Positions 7,465-14,430 of a DNA stretch of 17,405 nucleotides are shown here, one piece after another. The DNA comes from an uncultured Lachnospiraceae bacterium (GTDB taxonomy: Bacteria; Bacillota; Clostridia; Lachnospirales; Lachnospiraceae). How positions within the stretch are numbered: the stretch's first letter is position 1; each line of letters starts with the position of its first letter. The notes under the pieces were generated by a model. The model was not told the DNA's origin, ran no database searches, and worked only from the letters and a program-made list of their open reading frames with translations. The stretch covers positions 1 through 17,405 of the forward strand of contig CANSYV010000002.1 in the NCBI GenBank assembly GCA_947651335.1, given 5' to 3'. The position numbers and the translations under genes were made by a program.

Positions 7465-9168
7465 CTATTTTGTCTTAAAATCTTCGATTGACCTGGCAAT
7501 CCTGCCATCTGGCAGCCTGACTGCCTCCACACATCCCTCGCTGTGCAGGGCCCAGGGAAGAATCACCCCAGAATGGCCTCCCCGTCCGCCGATTACTACC
7601 ACTTCCACGTCTTTGGGACTGCGGGTCACCGGGAGGGGATGCCGGTCTGCCCATTCTTTCGGCCGCACCGGAACCAGTCCCCGGCCCCGCACCATGGGCA
7701 CTTCATGATACACATATTTATGAATATGCTCCTGAATCATTTCCTTTGTATACCCTGCCTTCTTCAGCATCATGCCGTGATCCGGCGTAAGGCAGATAAC
7801 CAGCGGCCCCGGCATATATGCGTTGTTGGACCCCAGTGTGGTACAACAGGCGGTAATGGTATCCAGCAGATCATGGCCGTTGAGGCTGAGAAAATCTATA
7901 ATGTCATGAAGGGGTTCTGCCTTCAAAACGTACACCGTGGTAGTCTGGGCGTCGAACCGGTCTTCGTTAATCATATTCCATTGGGCCAGCTGCGGCTCCT
8001 CAGCGAAACAATAGGTAAATTCTGCCTGGGAAGCGATACAGTCCAAATCGCAGATTCCCGGCACAGAGCGGAATACATTCATCATCACCAGATTCACCGC
8101 CCGGCCGATACACGCGTTGGCCGGCCAGCCCGGTCCCAGACATCCCTGTTTTCCGGAAATGCCGACTTCCTGGGCAATGGGCCCGGATACCAGCACCATA
8201 TTTCCTCCTGGATGGGAGGTGGTCACTGACTGGTTCAGGTTATAAAGAGGACTGTTCAATGCCTTAAATGCCGCGATGAGCACCGGCATGGCATTGGGCT
8301 TACACCCGGCCATAACTGCCGCCACTGCCGCGTCTTTTACGGTCACCGTCTTGCCGCTGGGCCCGCTGGGGTCGCACAGCACCATGTCCTCATCAAAGGG
8401 ACAGTACTCCAGCATGGCCTCATACCGCCTCTGGGTGGGGGGAATGATGGGCAGTCCGTCGCTGATGTGCTCCTGATTGAAGTAATCGTTGATTTCCTCC
8501 ATATAGGCCCCCGGTTCTTTTGACTTTTCCTCATCTTCCTGGATTATGTATGGCAGAAGACCGTCTTTCGCCGGGGCTGTCTTATCCATTTTAAAATCAA
8601 TATGTGCCAGCTTCTCCAGCTCCTCACCGTCCGCGGTGAGGGCGCCAATGATATAATCCCACTTTTTGTCAACCTCACTGGCGATCTCCTCCACGGTGCT
8701 GGCCTGGTAGATATCCACCGAGCACATACACAGATGCCCTGCACGGTACACGCCTACCCCTTCTGTAATCCCGGTTCCTGGAGGCGCCGTCATGTAAAGG
8801 GTGGGAATTCCCAGCTTCTCCAAGGCGATGGACAAAACTGTGGTGGATGATGAAGTTCCCATATCCCCGAAAGCCACAATGGCCGCGTCCGGTTTCTCCT
8901 CCGCCAGCATAGCCGCATATTCTCCCAGCTTCTTCGCGTCTTTTCCGCGCACCGTTTCTTTATATTCCACATAGTTGGTGATTCCCAGCTGTCTCAGGCG
9001 CTCCCGGATACGGTCAAACACTGTATAATAATTGCAGAAATCCAGTTTTGTATTGTTGTAGAAAAGAATCTTTCCTGCTTTTAACTGTTCCAGACTGGGG
9101 CGTTTCGCCAGCTGTATGATTTCCCGTTCCTGATACCCCCTTGGGTCGAGTATTCGATTTAGACTCAT
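7465..9168 (-). CDS. UGSC-like two-part protein, first gene of operon C (function unknown)
   Basis: A 567-residue protein of no established function. The N-terminal part (about 30-180) resembles the UGSC (seleno)protein family, with a Rossmann-like strand followed by AFGDMGTSSSTTVLSIALEKLG (99-120). In relatives this loop reads GDUGSCT or GDCGSCT; here the U/C position is M103 and the second Cys is S106, so the redox pair is gone. After an acidic linker (210-220), the C-terminal part begins with DGLPIIPPT (238-246) and carries VAAVMAGCKP (282-291), TSHPGGNMVLVSGP (317-330) and LGPGWPANACIGRA (344-357), typical of the region joined to UGSC domains in other bacteria. It starts at ATG with AAAGGAG rather far upstream (about 10 nt). 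Family recognition is from memory of these motifs. Confidence 0.7.
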   Translation of the reverse strand: MSLNRILDPRGYQEREIIQLAKRPSLEQLKAGKILFYNNTKLDFCNYYTVFDRIRERLRQLGITNYVEYKETVRGKDAKKLGEYAAMLAEEKPDAAIVAFGDMGTSSSTTVLSIALEKLGIPTLYMTAPPGTGITEGVGVYRAGHLCMCSVDIYQASTVEEIASEVDKKWDYIIGALTADGEELEKLAHIDFKMDKTAPAKDGLLPYIIQEDEEKSKEPGAYMEEINDYFNQEHISDGLPIIPPTQRRYEAMLEYCPFDEDMVLCDPSGPSGKTVTVKDAAVAAVMAGCKPNAMPVLIAAFKALNSPLYNLNQSVTTSHPGGNMVLVSGPIAQEVGISGKQGCLGPGWPANACIGRAVNLVMMNVFRSVPGICDLDCIASQAEFTYCFAEEPQLAQWNMINEDRFDAQTTTVYVLKAEPLHDIIDFLSLNGHDLLDTITACCTTLGSNNAYMPGPLVICLTPDHGMMLKKAGYTKEMIQEHIHKYVYHEVPMVRGRGLVPVRPKEWADRHPLPVTRSPKDVEVVVIGGRGGHSGVILPWALHSEGCVEAVRLPDGRIARSIEDFKTK

Positions 9169-9181
9169 TTTTTTGATTCTC

Positions 9182-9219
9182 TCCTTTCTGATACTTTTGT
9201 TGTCTTATCCTTTCTGATA
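9182..9219 (-). repeat. 12-bp direct repeat duplicating the SD region before the UGSC-like gene
   Basis: TATCAGAAAGGA (minus strand) occurs at 9219-9208 and again at 9193-9182, 26 bp apart. The downstream copy carries the SD of the UGSC-like gene. The upstream copy sits at the predicted transcription start and has no start codon at a useful distance. The bases after each copy are also similar (AGACAACAAAA versus AGAATCAAAAA), suggesting a small tandem duplication. Confidence 0.55.
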
Positions 9220-9221
9220 TA

Positions 9222-9251
9222 ATCATACTATTTTTCATGAAATTCTTGCAA
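9222..9251 (-). promoter_or_regulatory. Predicted sigma-70-type promoter of operon C
   Basis: On the minus strand, -35 TTGCAA (9251-9246), an 18-nt spacer and -10 TATGAT (9227-9222). Transcription would begin near 9215, about 47 nt before the first ATG. The spacer contains the palindrome TTTCATGAAA (9242-9233). The -35 element is moderate, as expected for an activator-dependent promoter. Confidence 0.6.
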
Positions 9252-9272
9252 TTCTAATAATGTTTACTTTCT

Positions 9273-9287
9273 ATTCCAAAAAAGAAT
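9273..9287 (-). promoter_or_regulatory. Predicted LysR-type operator of operon C
   Basis: Minus-strand ATTCTTTTTTGGAAT has the ATTC-N7-GAAT (T-N11-A) symmetry of LysR-family sites and matches the box at 17254-17268 in 12 of 15 positions. It ends 21 nt before the -35 element, so its centre is near -65, the usual recognition position. Its outer base overlaps the last base of the lysR stop codon. Confidence 0.6.
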
Positions 9288-10192
9288 CAATCATCCGAAT
9301 TATAATCATCCATCATATAATCTGTAGCAAATTCGATAAACGTCTTTTTCAAATCTGTTAGTTGTTCTAATTTCAGTGCAAGACAGATATCCATCTGCGG
9401 ATGTTCCTTCAACGATATGATTTTCAGCTTGTCTAAAGAAAGACGCTGTGCCGCGCTGTTCATAAGCAAAGAAGCACAATCTCCCTCAGCCAGCAGTTCT
9501 TCCAGTGTCTCAATGCGGATATTGCGCTCCCTCGCCCTGGGAACAAATCCGGCCCGCCTGCATTCGTCCATACAGATTCTATACAGTCCTGTATTTGTTC
9601 CAAGAAAGATAAAATTTTCATATTGTGCATCCCGCAGAAAAATACTCCTCTCTTTTGCCAGCGGATGTTCTTTTCCCACTACCAGAACAAGCTCATCTTT
9701 CATTAGCGGATACGCTCCATATTCCCTGTCCGGAACATATTTACTACGGATAAATGCCATATCACAAATTCCTTGTTCCAGTGCTTTTAAAATAGAATCC
9801 GTATTTTGTTCTATCAGCTCCACATCTACATTAGTATAATACTGGCAAAATGCACGGATTACTTTTAAAAGCCCAAATTTCGGCGCAATGGGAATCGTGG
9901 CAATTACCAGCTTCTTCCTGCTTTTTCCAAAATCTTTCAAAGTTTGTTTCATTATATAATACTCGTTCATTACCCTGTGGGCAAACAGCGAAAACTCTCT
10001 GCCCGCATCCGTCAGCTCTGTATTTCTTACTGCGCGGATGAATAATTCGACGCCCAGCTCTTTCTCAAGCGCTTTAATCTTTTTTGAAATGGTTGACTGG
10101 GAAAGATAATTTTCCTCCGCAGCCTTGGAAAAACTTTTATATTTTTCAATCAGCATAAAAAACTCTAACTGTTCAAATGTCACTTCACTCAT
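9287..10192 (-). CDS. LysR-family transcriptional regulator
   Basis: A 301-residue regulator of typical LTTR length. The N-terminal winged helix-turn-helix spans about 5-64, with FSKAAEENYLSQSTISKKIK (21-40) as the HTH and LTDAGREF (60-67) at its end. The co-inducer-binding domain follows from about 90 to 295. Its ATG overlaps the lpdD stop (ATGAGTGA, 8 nt), so the two proteins are probably made together. It lies between the two operons. Matching T-N11-A boxes precede both promoters at the same distance, so it very likely controls both (inference). Inducer unknown; substrate or product of the aromatic pathway is likely. I see no similar box upstream of lpdD-lysR itself. Confidence 0.95.
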   Translation of the reverse strand: MSEVTFEQLEFFMLIEKYKSFSKAAEENYLSQSTISKKIKALEKELGVELFIRAVRNTELTDAGREFSLFAHRVMNEYYIMKQTLKDFGKSRKKLVIATIPIAPKFGLLKVIRAFCQYYTNVDVELIEQNTDSILKALEQGICDMAFIRSKYVPDREYGAYPLMKDELVLVVGKEHPLAKERSIFLRDAQYENFIFLGTNTGLYRICMDECRRAGFVPRARERNIRIETLEELLAEGDCASLLMNSAAQRLSLDKLKIISLKEHPQMDICLALKLEQLTDLKKTFIEFATDYMMDDYNSDD

Positions 10193-10616
10193 TCTCGCAA
10201 TCTGTCATTTTGACTTGTTCTTCCAGCCTCCTGCTGCACAGCAAAGCCGCTTTAGAAAACCAACGGATATCTTCTGCTGACGCCTGATCCATATGTATTC
10301 CCACAGATACCGACACTGTCGCAGAGAAATGCCGCACCAGCTCACACGCGACAAGCTGTGCCAGCTCATCGTCTTTATGTCCGGGAACACACATAGAACT
10401 TAATGTGACAGTGGGACGGTTCCTGTCTCCATCAATATATGCTGGTATTCCCAGAACAGCCGCCCCCACGTGATGGCTGTCCCCTCCTGCAAGGATTACA
10501 TTCCAATCCCGGCCGCATCTGGTAGCGATCAAATGCACCTGATATTTATCCTCATGGATAGTTATTGTATACTGTTTTAGACTATGCTGTGTCTTTTCAT
10601 TAATCTGGTACAGCAA
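10185..10616 (-). CDS. lpdD: LpdD-like small protein (prenyl-flavin/UbiD accessory)
   Basis: A 143-residue protein resembling LpdD, the third component beside LpdB (UbiX) and LpdC (UbiD) in gallate-type decarboxylase systems; the domain is described as a prenylated-flavin chaperone. Matching features are VILAGGDSHHVGAAVLG (40-56; relatives read GGDxPHIGAV), VPGHKDDELAQLVACELV (77-94) and VSVGIHMDQASAEDI (104-118). It starts at TTG 10616 with AAAGGGG 8 nt upstream; there is no usable ATG nearby. A short competing reading frame with a better SD begins upstream (TTG 10645) and overlaps its start. It is coupled to the LysR gene rather than lying beside ubiD, which is about 6 kb downstream. Role inferred from family and from the presence of both partners in the window. 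Confidence 0.75.
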   Translation of the reverse strand: MLYQINEKTQHSLKQYTITIHEDKYQVHLIATRCGRDWNVILAGGDSHHVGAAVLGIPAYIDGDRNRPTVTLSSMCVPGHKDDELAQLVACELVRHFSATVSVSVGIHMDQASAEDIRWFSKAALLCSRRLEEQVKMTDCENE

Positions 10617-10645
10617 TTATAGCACCCCTTTCTCTGTTTCTTCAA
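10616..10645 (-). promoter_or_regulatory. Possible promoter overlapping the lpdD start
   Basis: On the minus strand, TTGAAG (10645-10640), an 18-nt spacer and TATAAT (10621-10616). The -10 touches the proposed TTG start of lpdD, so RNA made here would lack that start and could serve only lysR. It may be a chance match; no better promoter is evident between the operon A hairpin and lpdD. Confidence 0.25.
10625..10631 (-). promoter_or_regulatory. Ribosome binding site fixing the TTG start of lpdD
   Basis: AAAGGGG lies 8 nt upstream of TTG 10616-10614. It supports a non-ATG start, because no in-frame ATG occurs before the conserved part of the protein begins. Confidence 0.55.
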
Positions 10646-10671
10646 TTATTCTCCTAAAGCGTGTTTAAAAA

Positions 10672-10746
10672 TTGCTTTATGCCAATCTCTCTAGTCCTAA
10701 TCTTCTCACAAATCTGGTGTTTTATTCATATTATGCCATAAAGCAA
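10672..10746. repeat. Widely spaced inverted repeat between operon A and lpdD
   Basis: TTGCTTTATG at 10672-10681 is repeated inverted as CATAAAGCAA at 10737-10746; with one mismatch the arms extend to 13 bp. They are separated by 55 nt. The repeat lies just beyond the operon A terminator hairpin and upstream of lpdD. It could be a pair of protein sites or one long stem. Apart from this and the hairpin, 10646-10802 shows nothing else I can name. Confidence 0.5.
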
Positions 10747-10751
10747 ACTGC

Positions 10752-10791
10752 GCCAGCCGCCCACAACATAAGCTGCTGTGAGACGGCTGGC
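10752..10791 (-). terminator. Terminator-like hairpin after operon A
   Basis: On the minus strand GCCAGCCG (10791-10784) pairs with CGGCTGGC (10759-10752). The stem continues with CTCACA against TGTGGG, past a one-base bulge, around an AT-containing loop. It starts 11 nt after the aldehyde dehydrogenase stop. The following bases (GCAGTTTGCTTTATG) are only moderately T-rich, so termination may be partial and allow some read-through into lpdD-lysR. Confidence 0.55.
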
Positions 10792-10802
10792 TATACTGCC
10801 GT

Positions 10803-12224
10803 TTAATGCTGTATGGTAATCCATTTTAATTCTGTATATTCTTCCACTGAAAACGAACCATTCTCCCTTCCGACACCGCTCATTTTAATTCCTCCAAAAG
10901 GTGCCCTCGTAGATCCTACCACAGTTGATTCATTAATGTGCACCATGCCGGCCTCCATTTCTTCCGCAAATGAAAGTGCCAGAGAAATATCATTGGTCAA
11001 TATTGCGCTGGAAAGTCCGTATTGATTATCATTACACAATTCCAGCCCCTGGCGTGCATCAGACGCATGGACGACACTGATTACTGGACCAAAGCATTCT
11101 TCATAAAAAACTCTCATTTCCTGGGTCACATCTACAAGCAGTGTCGGTTCATAATAGGGCCCTCTATGCCTGCCTCCTGCAAGTACCCTTGCCCCTTTAG
11201 AAACCGCATCCTCCACCAGTTCATCCAAGACCTGGCACTGTTTTTCGTCAATCAGCGGCCCTACCACTGTCTCTGGATTGTGGGGATTCCCAACAACCGT
11301 TTCCTTGGCTTTCCTTGCTAATGCCTTACAGAATCTTTCATAGATAGGACTTTCTGCCACAACTCTGCTGGTTGCCATACAGATCTGCCCCTGGTGGAAA
11401 TATCCGCCAAAGGAAGCCAGGTCTGCCGCTTTTTCGGGGTCAAAATCCTTTAATATCAACATGGGATTTTTGCCCCCCAGCTCCAGAGAATAACGTTTAA
11501 ACGCGGAAGCCGCCTGCTGTGCCATTTTTCTTCCCAGTGCGCTGGAGCCTGTGAGCGCCACCATTCTTACCCTGGGATCTGTTGCCAGAATATCGCCTAC
11601 CACCTGGCCGGAGCCGGGAAGAACACTTAAAACTCCTTTTGGCAGTCCTGCCTGTTCCATACATTCTGCAATAACCAGTCCAGACACAGGCGTGTGTGAG
11701 GAAGGCTTCAGGATAAATGTATTTCCCATGGCAAGAGCAAAGGCCGCTTTATCTATTGCCAGAAACAGTGGATAATTAAAAGGTGCAATTCCCACTACTA
11801 CCCCCAAAGGATTCCGTGTATAATAAGACAGATGATTGGGATATTCCCCCTGTATCACACCCCCAGTCATACGGCAGCATTCTCCGGCCGCTGTCCGAAT
11901 AAGGTCAACACAACTGTCAATTTCAGCCGACATTTTTACTATGGAAGATCCGCTTTCATCTATCAGTACAGGCAGGTATTTTTTCTTATTCGTTTCCAGA
12001 TAATCTGCTGCATTGAGCAGTATACGCTCCCGCTCTTTTGCAAGTGTCTTTCCCCAGCTTTTTCTGGCCTCATCAGCTCCTGCCAGCGCCGCTTCTGCTT
12101 CTTGTCTCCCAGCTGCACAGACACGGCAGAAAACCTCTCCTGTCGCCGGATTTCTGTTCTCAATCCACTCTTCTTCTTCCGGCCGTACCCATTCTCCATT
12201 AATAAACAGATTATATTCCCGCAT
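10803..12224 (-). CDS. Aldehyde dehydrogenase (benzaldehyde/vanillin-dehydrogenase-like), last gene of operon A
   Basis: A 473-residue NAD(P)+-dependent aldehyde dehydrogenase. It has the FNYPL segment (N150), K173 in ILKPSSHTP, LTGSSALG (224-231), general base E248 in LELGGKNP and nucleophile C282 in FHQGQICMATSR. The FHQGQICM stretch is typical of aryl aldehyde (benzaldehyde or vanillin) dehydrogenases, as I recall it. It starts at ATG 12224 with AGGAGGAG 7 nt upstream, 26 nt after the lipoprotein gene. Placed in one transcript with an aryl-alcohol dehydrogenase, it probably performs the second oxidation, aldehyde to acid. It is only distantly similar to the aldehyde dehydrogenase at 131-1639, so the two are not a recent duplication. 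Confidence 0.94.
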   Translation of the reverse strand: MREYNLFINGEWVRPEEEEWIENRNPATGEVFCRVCAAGRQEAEAALAGADEARKSWGKTLAKERERILLNAADYLETNKKKYLPVLIDESGSSIVKMSAEIDSCVDLIRTAAGECCRMTGGVIQGEYPNHLSYYTRNPLGVVVGIAPFNYPLFLAIDKAAFALAMGNTFILKPSSHTPVSGLVIAECMEQAGLPKGVLSVLPGSGQVVGDILATDPRVRMVALTGSSALGRKMAQQAASAFKRYSLELGGKNPMLILKDFDPEKAADLASFGGYFHQGQICMATSRVVAESPIYERFCKALARKAKETVVGNPHNPETVVGPLIDEKQCQVLDELVEDAVSKGARVLAGGRHRGPYYEPTLLVDVTQEMRVFYEECFGPVISVVHASDARQGLELCNDNQYGLSSAILTNDISLALSFAEEMEAGMVHINESTVVGSTRAPFGGIKMSGVGRENGSFSVEEYTELKWITIQH

Positions 12225-12250
12225 CCGCTCTCCTCCTGATCAGCGCATTC

Positions 12251-13384
12251 TTATTGATAGGCCCTTACGTGCTCCTTGTAATCTTCTGTAGTAATCATGC
12301 TCCCTGTGATACCTACAGCAGCATAAGTCTCATCCCCATTGCGGTATTCATCATATATCTCTGATGCATCTTTTCCTTCCCGGCAGATCTGCAGCATGCC
12401 TTCTACCATTATTTTTGCAAAGTCCATGGCATCGTAATAACAGGCAGCTTTCCAACATTTTGCCGATTCATTGTCCCATTCTTTCACCGCAAACTCACCG
12501 CCACAGCTTACAAGAATCGTTTGATCTTCCATTCCGGCCGCTTCCACTGCGCGGCAGGCACCTACTCCAAAATGGTCCGTTGTGGCAATCATAATCCATG
12601 ATTCAATTTCCGGATGAGCGGCCAACAGCGGCGACACCAGATTATAAGCATTCTGTGATTCATCGTCATTGGTCTCCGATGCGATGTCAGCTTCATAATA
12701 ATTCGATTCCGGAATATCCGGCAGACCTGCTTGCACTTCTGTAATAAATCCATTGGCACGTCCAAGGTCTGACTGATATTTACTGCTGGTTATATTCAAC
12801 ACGCCCACCTTAGATAAATCGGACATATCAACACCACAGGATTCATAATTTTCACATACCCATTTTCCGCACTCGCCGCCCACACTCTCTGCATCCAATT
12901 CCACATAGGGAGCAACATTATCTCCATTTCCGTCCTGCAGTTTCAGCGTCTCACCAATGACAGGAATATCTGCCTCATCAAATTTATCTACCACAGCGGT
13001 AGCACTTCCCTCATCCACAACAAATAAAAATGCCCCGTCAATCCCCTGACTGACTCCAGTGCTGACCTGTGAGAGCTGCTCATTGATATCATAGTCTGCA
13101 TCTCCTGTCAAAACCTCAAAATTCTGTTCTTCCCCCAGCTCTTTCAGTGCCTCATCGATCTGCTGAATCCATTCAATCCCCATAGAAAGCGTAAAATACT
13201 CAAACGTCAGCTTGTCATCTTTCTTATCATTTTTGTCCTCATCCTCCTGTACATTTGTCACTTGAGAAGATGAATCCTGTACACTGCTGTTTGATTCTTC
13301 TGCTTTACCGTTGTCTGCTCCCCCACAGCCTGCCAGCATTGCCGCCATCGTCCCACATAATAAAAAACTCATTATCTTTTTCAT
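12251..13384 (-). CDS. Substrate-binding lipoprotein of a ribose-class ABC importer
   Basis: A 377-residue lipoprotein. The signal peptide ends in the lipobox LAGC (17-20, lipidated C20). A Ser/Glu/Asp/Lys-rich tether follows to about 58, then a type 1 periplasmic-binding fold of the Peripla_BP_4 (ribose/galactose) kind with VSTGVSQGIDGAFLFVVDEG (residues about 108-127) and a hinge typical of the family. It would capture the substrate outside the membrane and pass it to the permease just upstream. The start ATG has AAGGAG 7 nt upstream, inside the end of the permease gene. The ligand cannot be read from sequence. Its neighbours are enzymes for aryl alcohols, not sugar kinases or isomerases, so the ligand may be an aryl glycoside or another polar aromatic rather than a free sugar. 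Confidence 0.9.
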   Translation of the reverse strand: MKKIMSFLLCGTMAAMLAGCGGADNGKAEESNSSVQDSSSQVTNVQEDEDKNDKKDDKLTFEYFTLSMGIEWIQQIDEALKELGEEQNFEVLTGDADYDINEQLSQVSTGVSQGIDGAFLFVVDEGSATAVVDKFDEADIPVIGETLKLQDGNGDNVAPYVELDAESVGGECGKWVCENYESCGVDMSDLSKVGVLNITSSKYQSDLGRANGFITEVQAGLPDIPESNYYEADIASETNDDESQNAYNLVSPLLAAHPEIESWIMIATTDHFGVGACRAVEAAGMEDQTILVSCGGEFAVKEWDNESAKCWKAACYYDAMDFAKIMVEGMLQICREGKDASEIYDEYRNGDETYAAVGITGSMITTEDYKEHVRAYQ

Positions 13385-13385
13385 T

Positions 13386-14399
13386 TTAATTCTCCTTCGC
13401 TTTTAATATTTCTAAAAATTTCCTGAACACTTTTTTTCTCCTGATAAAATCAAGAAGCAGCGCCACGATCAAAAGCAGCCCTTTTGCAACAATCTGCCAA
13501 AAAGAAGAAACATTAATGACCGTCAGGCCATTATTAAAACACTGCATGATCAACAGCCCGATGAAACACCCTGCCAGATTTCCTGTTCCCCCGGTAAAAG
13601 CCACTCCGCCGAGAATCGCCGCCGTAATTGCATCAAATTCAGCTCCAGACCCGGCACTTGGCTGTCCGGAATGCATCTTCGCCGTCATCAAAACTCCGGC
13701 AAACGCCGCCAGGACTGCACTAATCACATAAAGAATCGTACTAACCATCTTCGGATTCAGTCCGGCCAGACGGGCCGCCTCGGCATTGCCACCCACCATA
13801 TATACACTGCGCCCAAATATGGTTCTAGCCAATATAAATCCGAAAATCACAAAACATACCACCATCAAAACAGCCGGAAAAGGAATACCCAAAATGCGCA
13901 TAGAACCAATGGCATTAAACCCTTTATCCCCCACTGGCAGAGATTTGCCAGAACAAGCCAGATATGCCACGCCCATAAATACATTTGACGTTGCCAATGT
14001 GGCAATAAAAGGCTGCAGTTCAAATACATTTACCAGACAGGAATTCAAAAGTCCCGCAATGGTACTGCCTGCTGCCACCAAAACAATTGCCAGTGGCCAG
14101 GACATCCCCCCATTGATCAGAATTGCTGTAATCACAGCAGACATAGCAGCGATATTGGCACAGGATAGATCCACATGACCAGCTATGATCAAAAACGTTT
14201 CACCGATTGCCAGAAGTCCTATCGTCGATGCCGCCATCAGAATATTACTCATATTTGCATAAGTAAAATAATTTTTGTTTAAAACTGTAAAGATAAGAAT
14301 CACAAGAACCAGTACAAACACCATCATGATCATCTCATTGGACTTAAAATTATTCTTTTTCTTACCATCCTTTTTCACAGCATTCACGTTGTTATCCAT
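13386..14399 (-). CDS. ABC importer permease, RbsC/BPD_transp_2 family
   Basis: A 337-residue inner-membrane permease with about 8-10 hydrophobic segments, preceded by a Lys/Asn-rich cytoplasmic tail (VKKDGKKKNNFKSN). Family features include the cytoplasmic coupling stretch GGNAEAARLAGLNPK and the later AITAAILGGVAFTGGTGNLAG segment. It partners the double-ATPase upstream and the lipoprotein downstream. I choose ATG 14399, because GGGGGAG lies 6 nt upstream. A longer reading frame extends back into the ATPase gene, but its next ATG (14441) has AGGAG only 1 nt away and the codons before that belong to the ATPase. The gap from the ATPase stop is 31 nt. Confidence 0.93.
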   Translation of the reverse strand: MDNNVNAVKKDGKKKNNFKSNEMIMMVFVLVLVILIFTVLNKNYFTYANMSNILMAASTIGLLAIGETFLIIAGHVDLSCANIAAMSAVITAILINGGMSWPLAIVLVAAGSTIAGLLNSCLVNVFELQPFIATLATSNVFMGVAYLACSGKSLPVGDKGFNAIGSMRILGIPFPAVLMVVCFVIFGFILARTIFGRSVYMVGGNAEAARLAGLNPKMVSTILYVISAVLAAFAGVLMTAKMHSGQPSAGSGAEFDAITAAILGGVAFTGGTGNLAGCFIGLLIMQCFNNGLTVINVSSFWQIVAKGLLLIVALLLDFIRRKKVFRKFLEILKAKEN

Positions 14400-14430
14400 A
14401 TCTTTCTCCCCCAGCCAAAGTATTGCTTTT

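Noticed and set aside
6589..7491. Plus-strand 300-codon reading frame opposite the FAD oxidoreductase
   Set aside because: Low-information His/Pro/Arg-rich translation antisense to a clear flavoprotein; shadow of a GC-rich gene.
7465..9168. Selenoprotein with an in-frame TGA
   Set aside because: The UGSC loop is encoded with a normal ATG codon at the Sec position and no internal stop occurs; it is not a selenoprotein.
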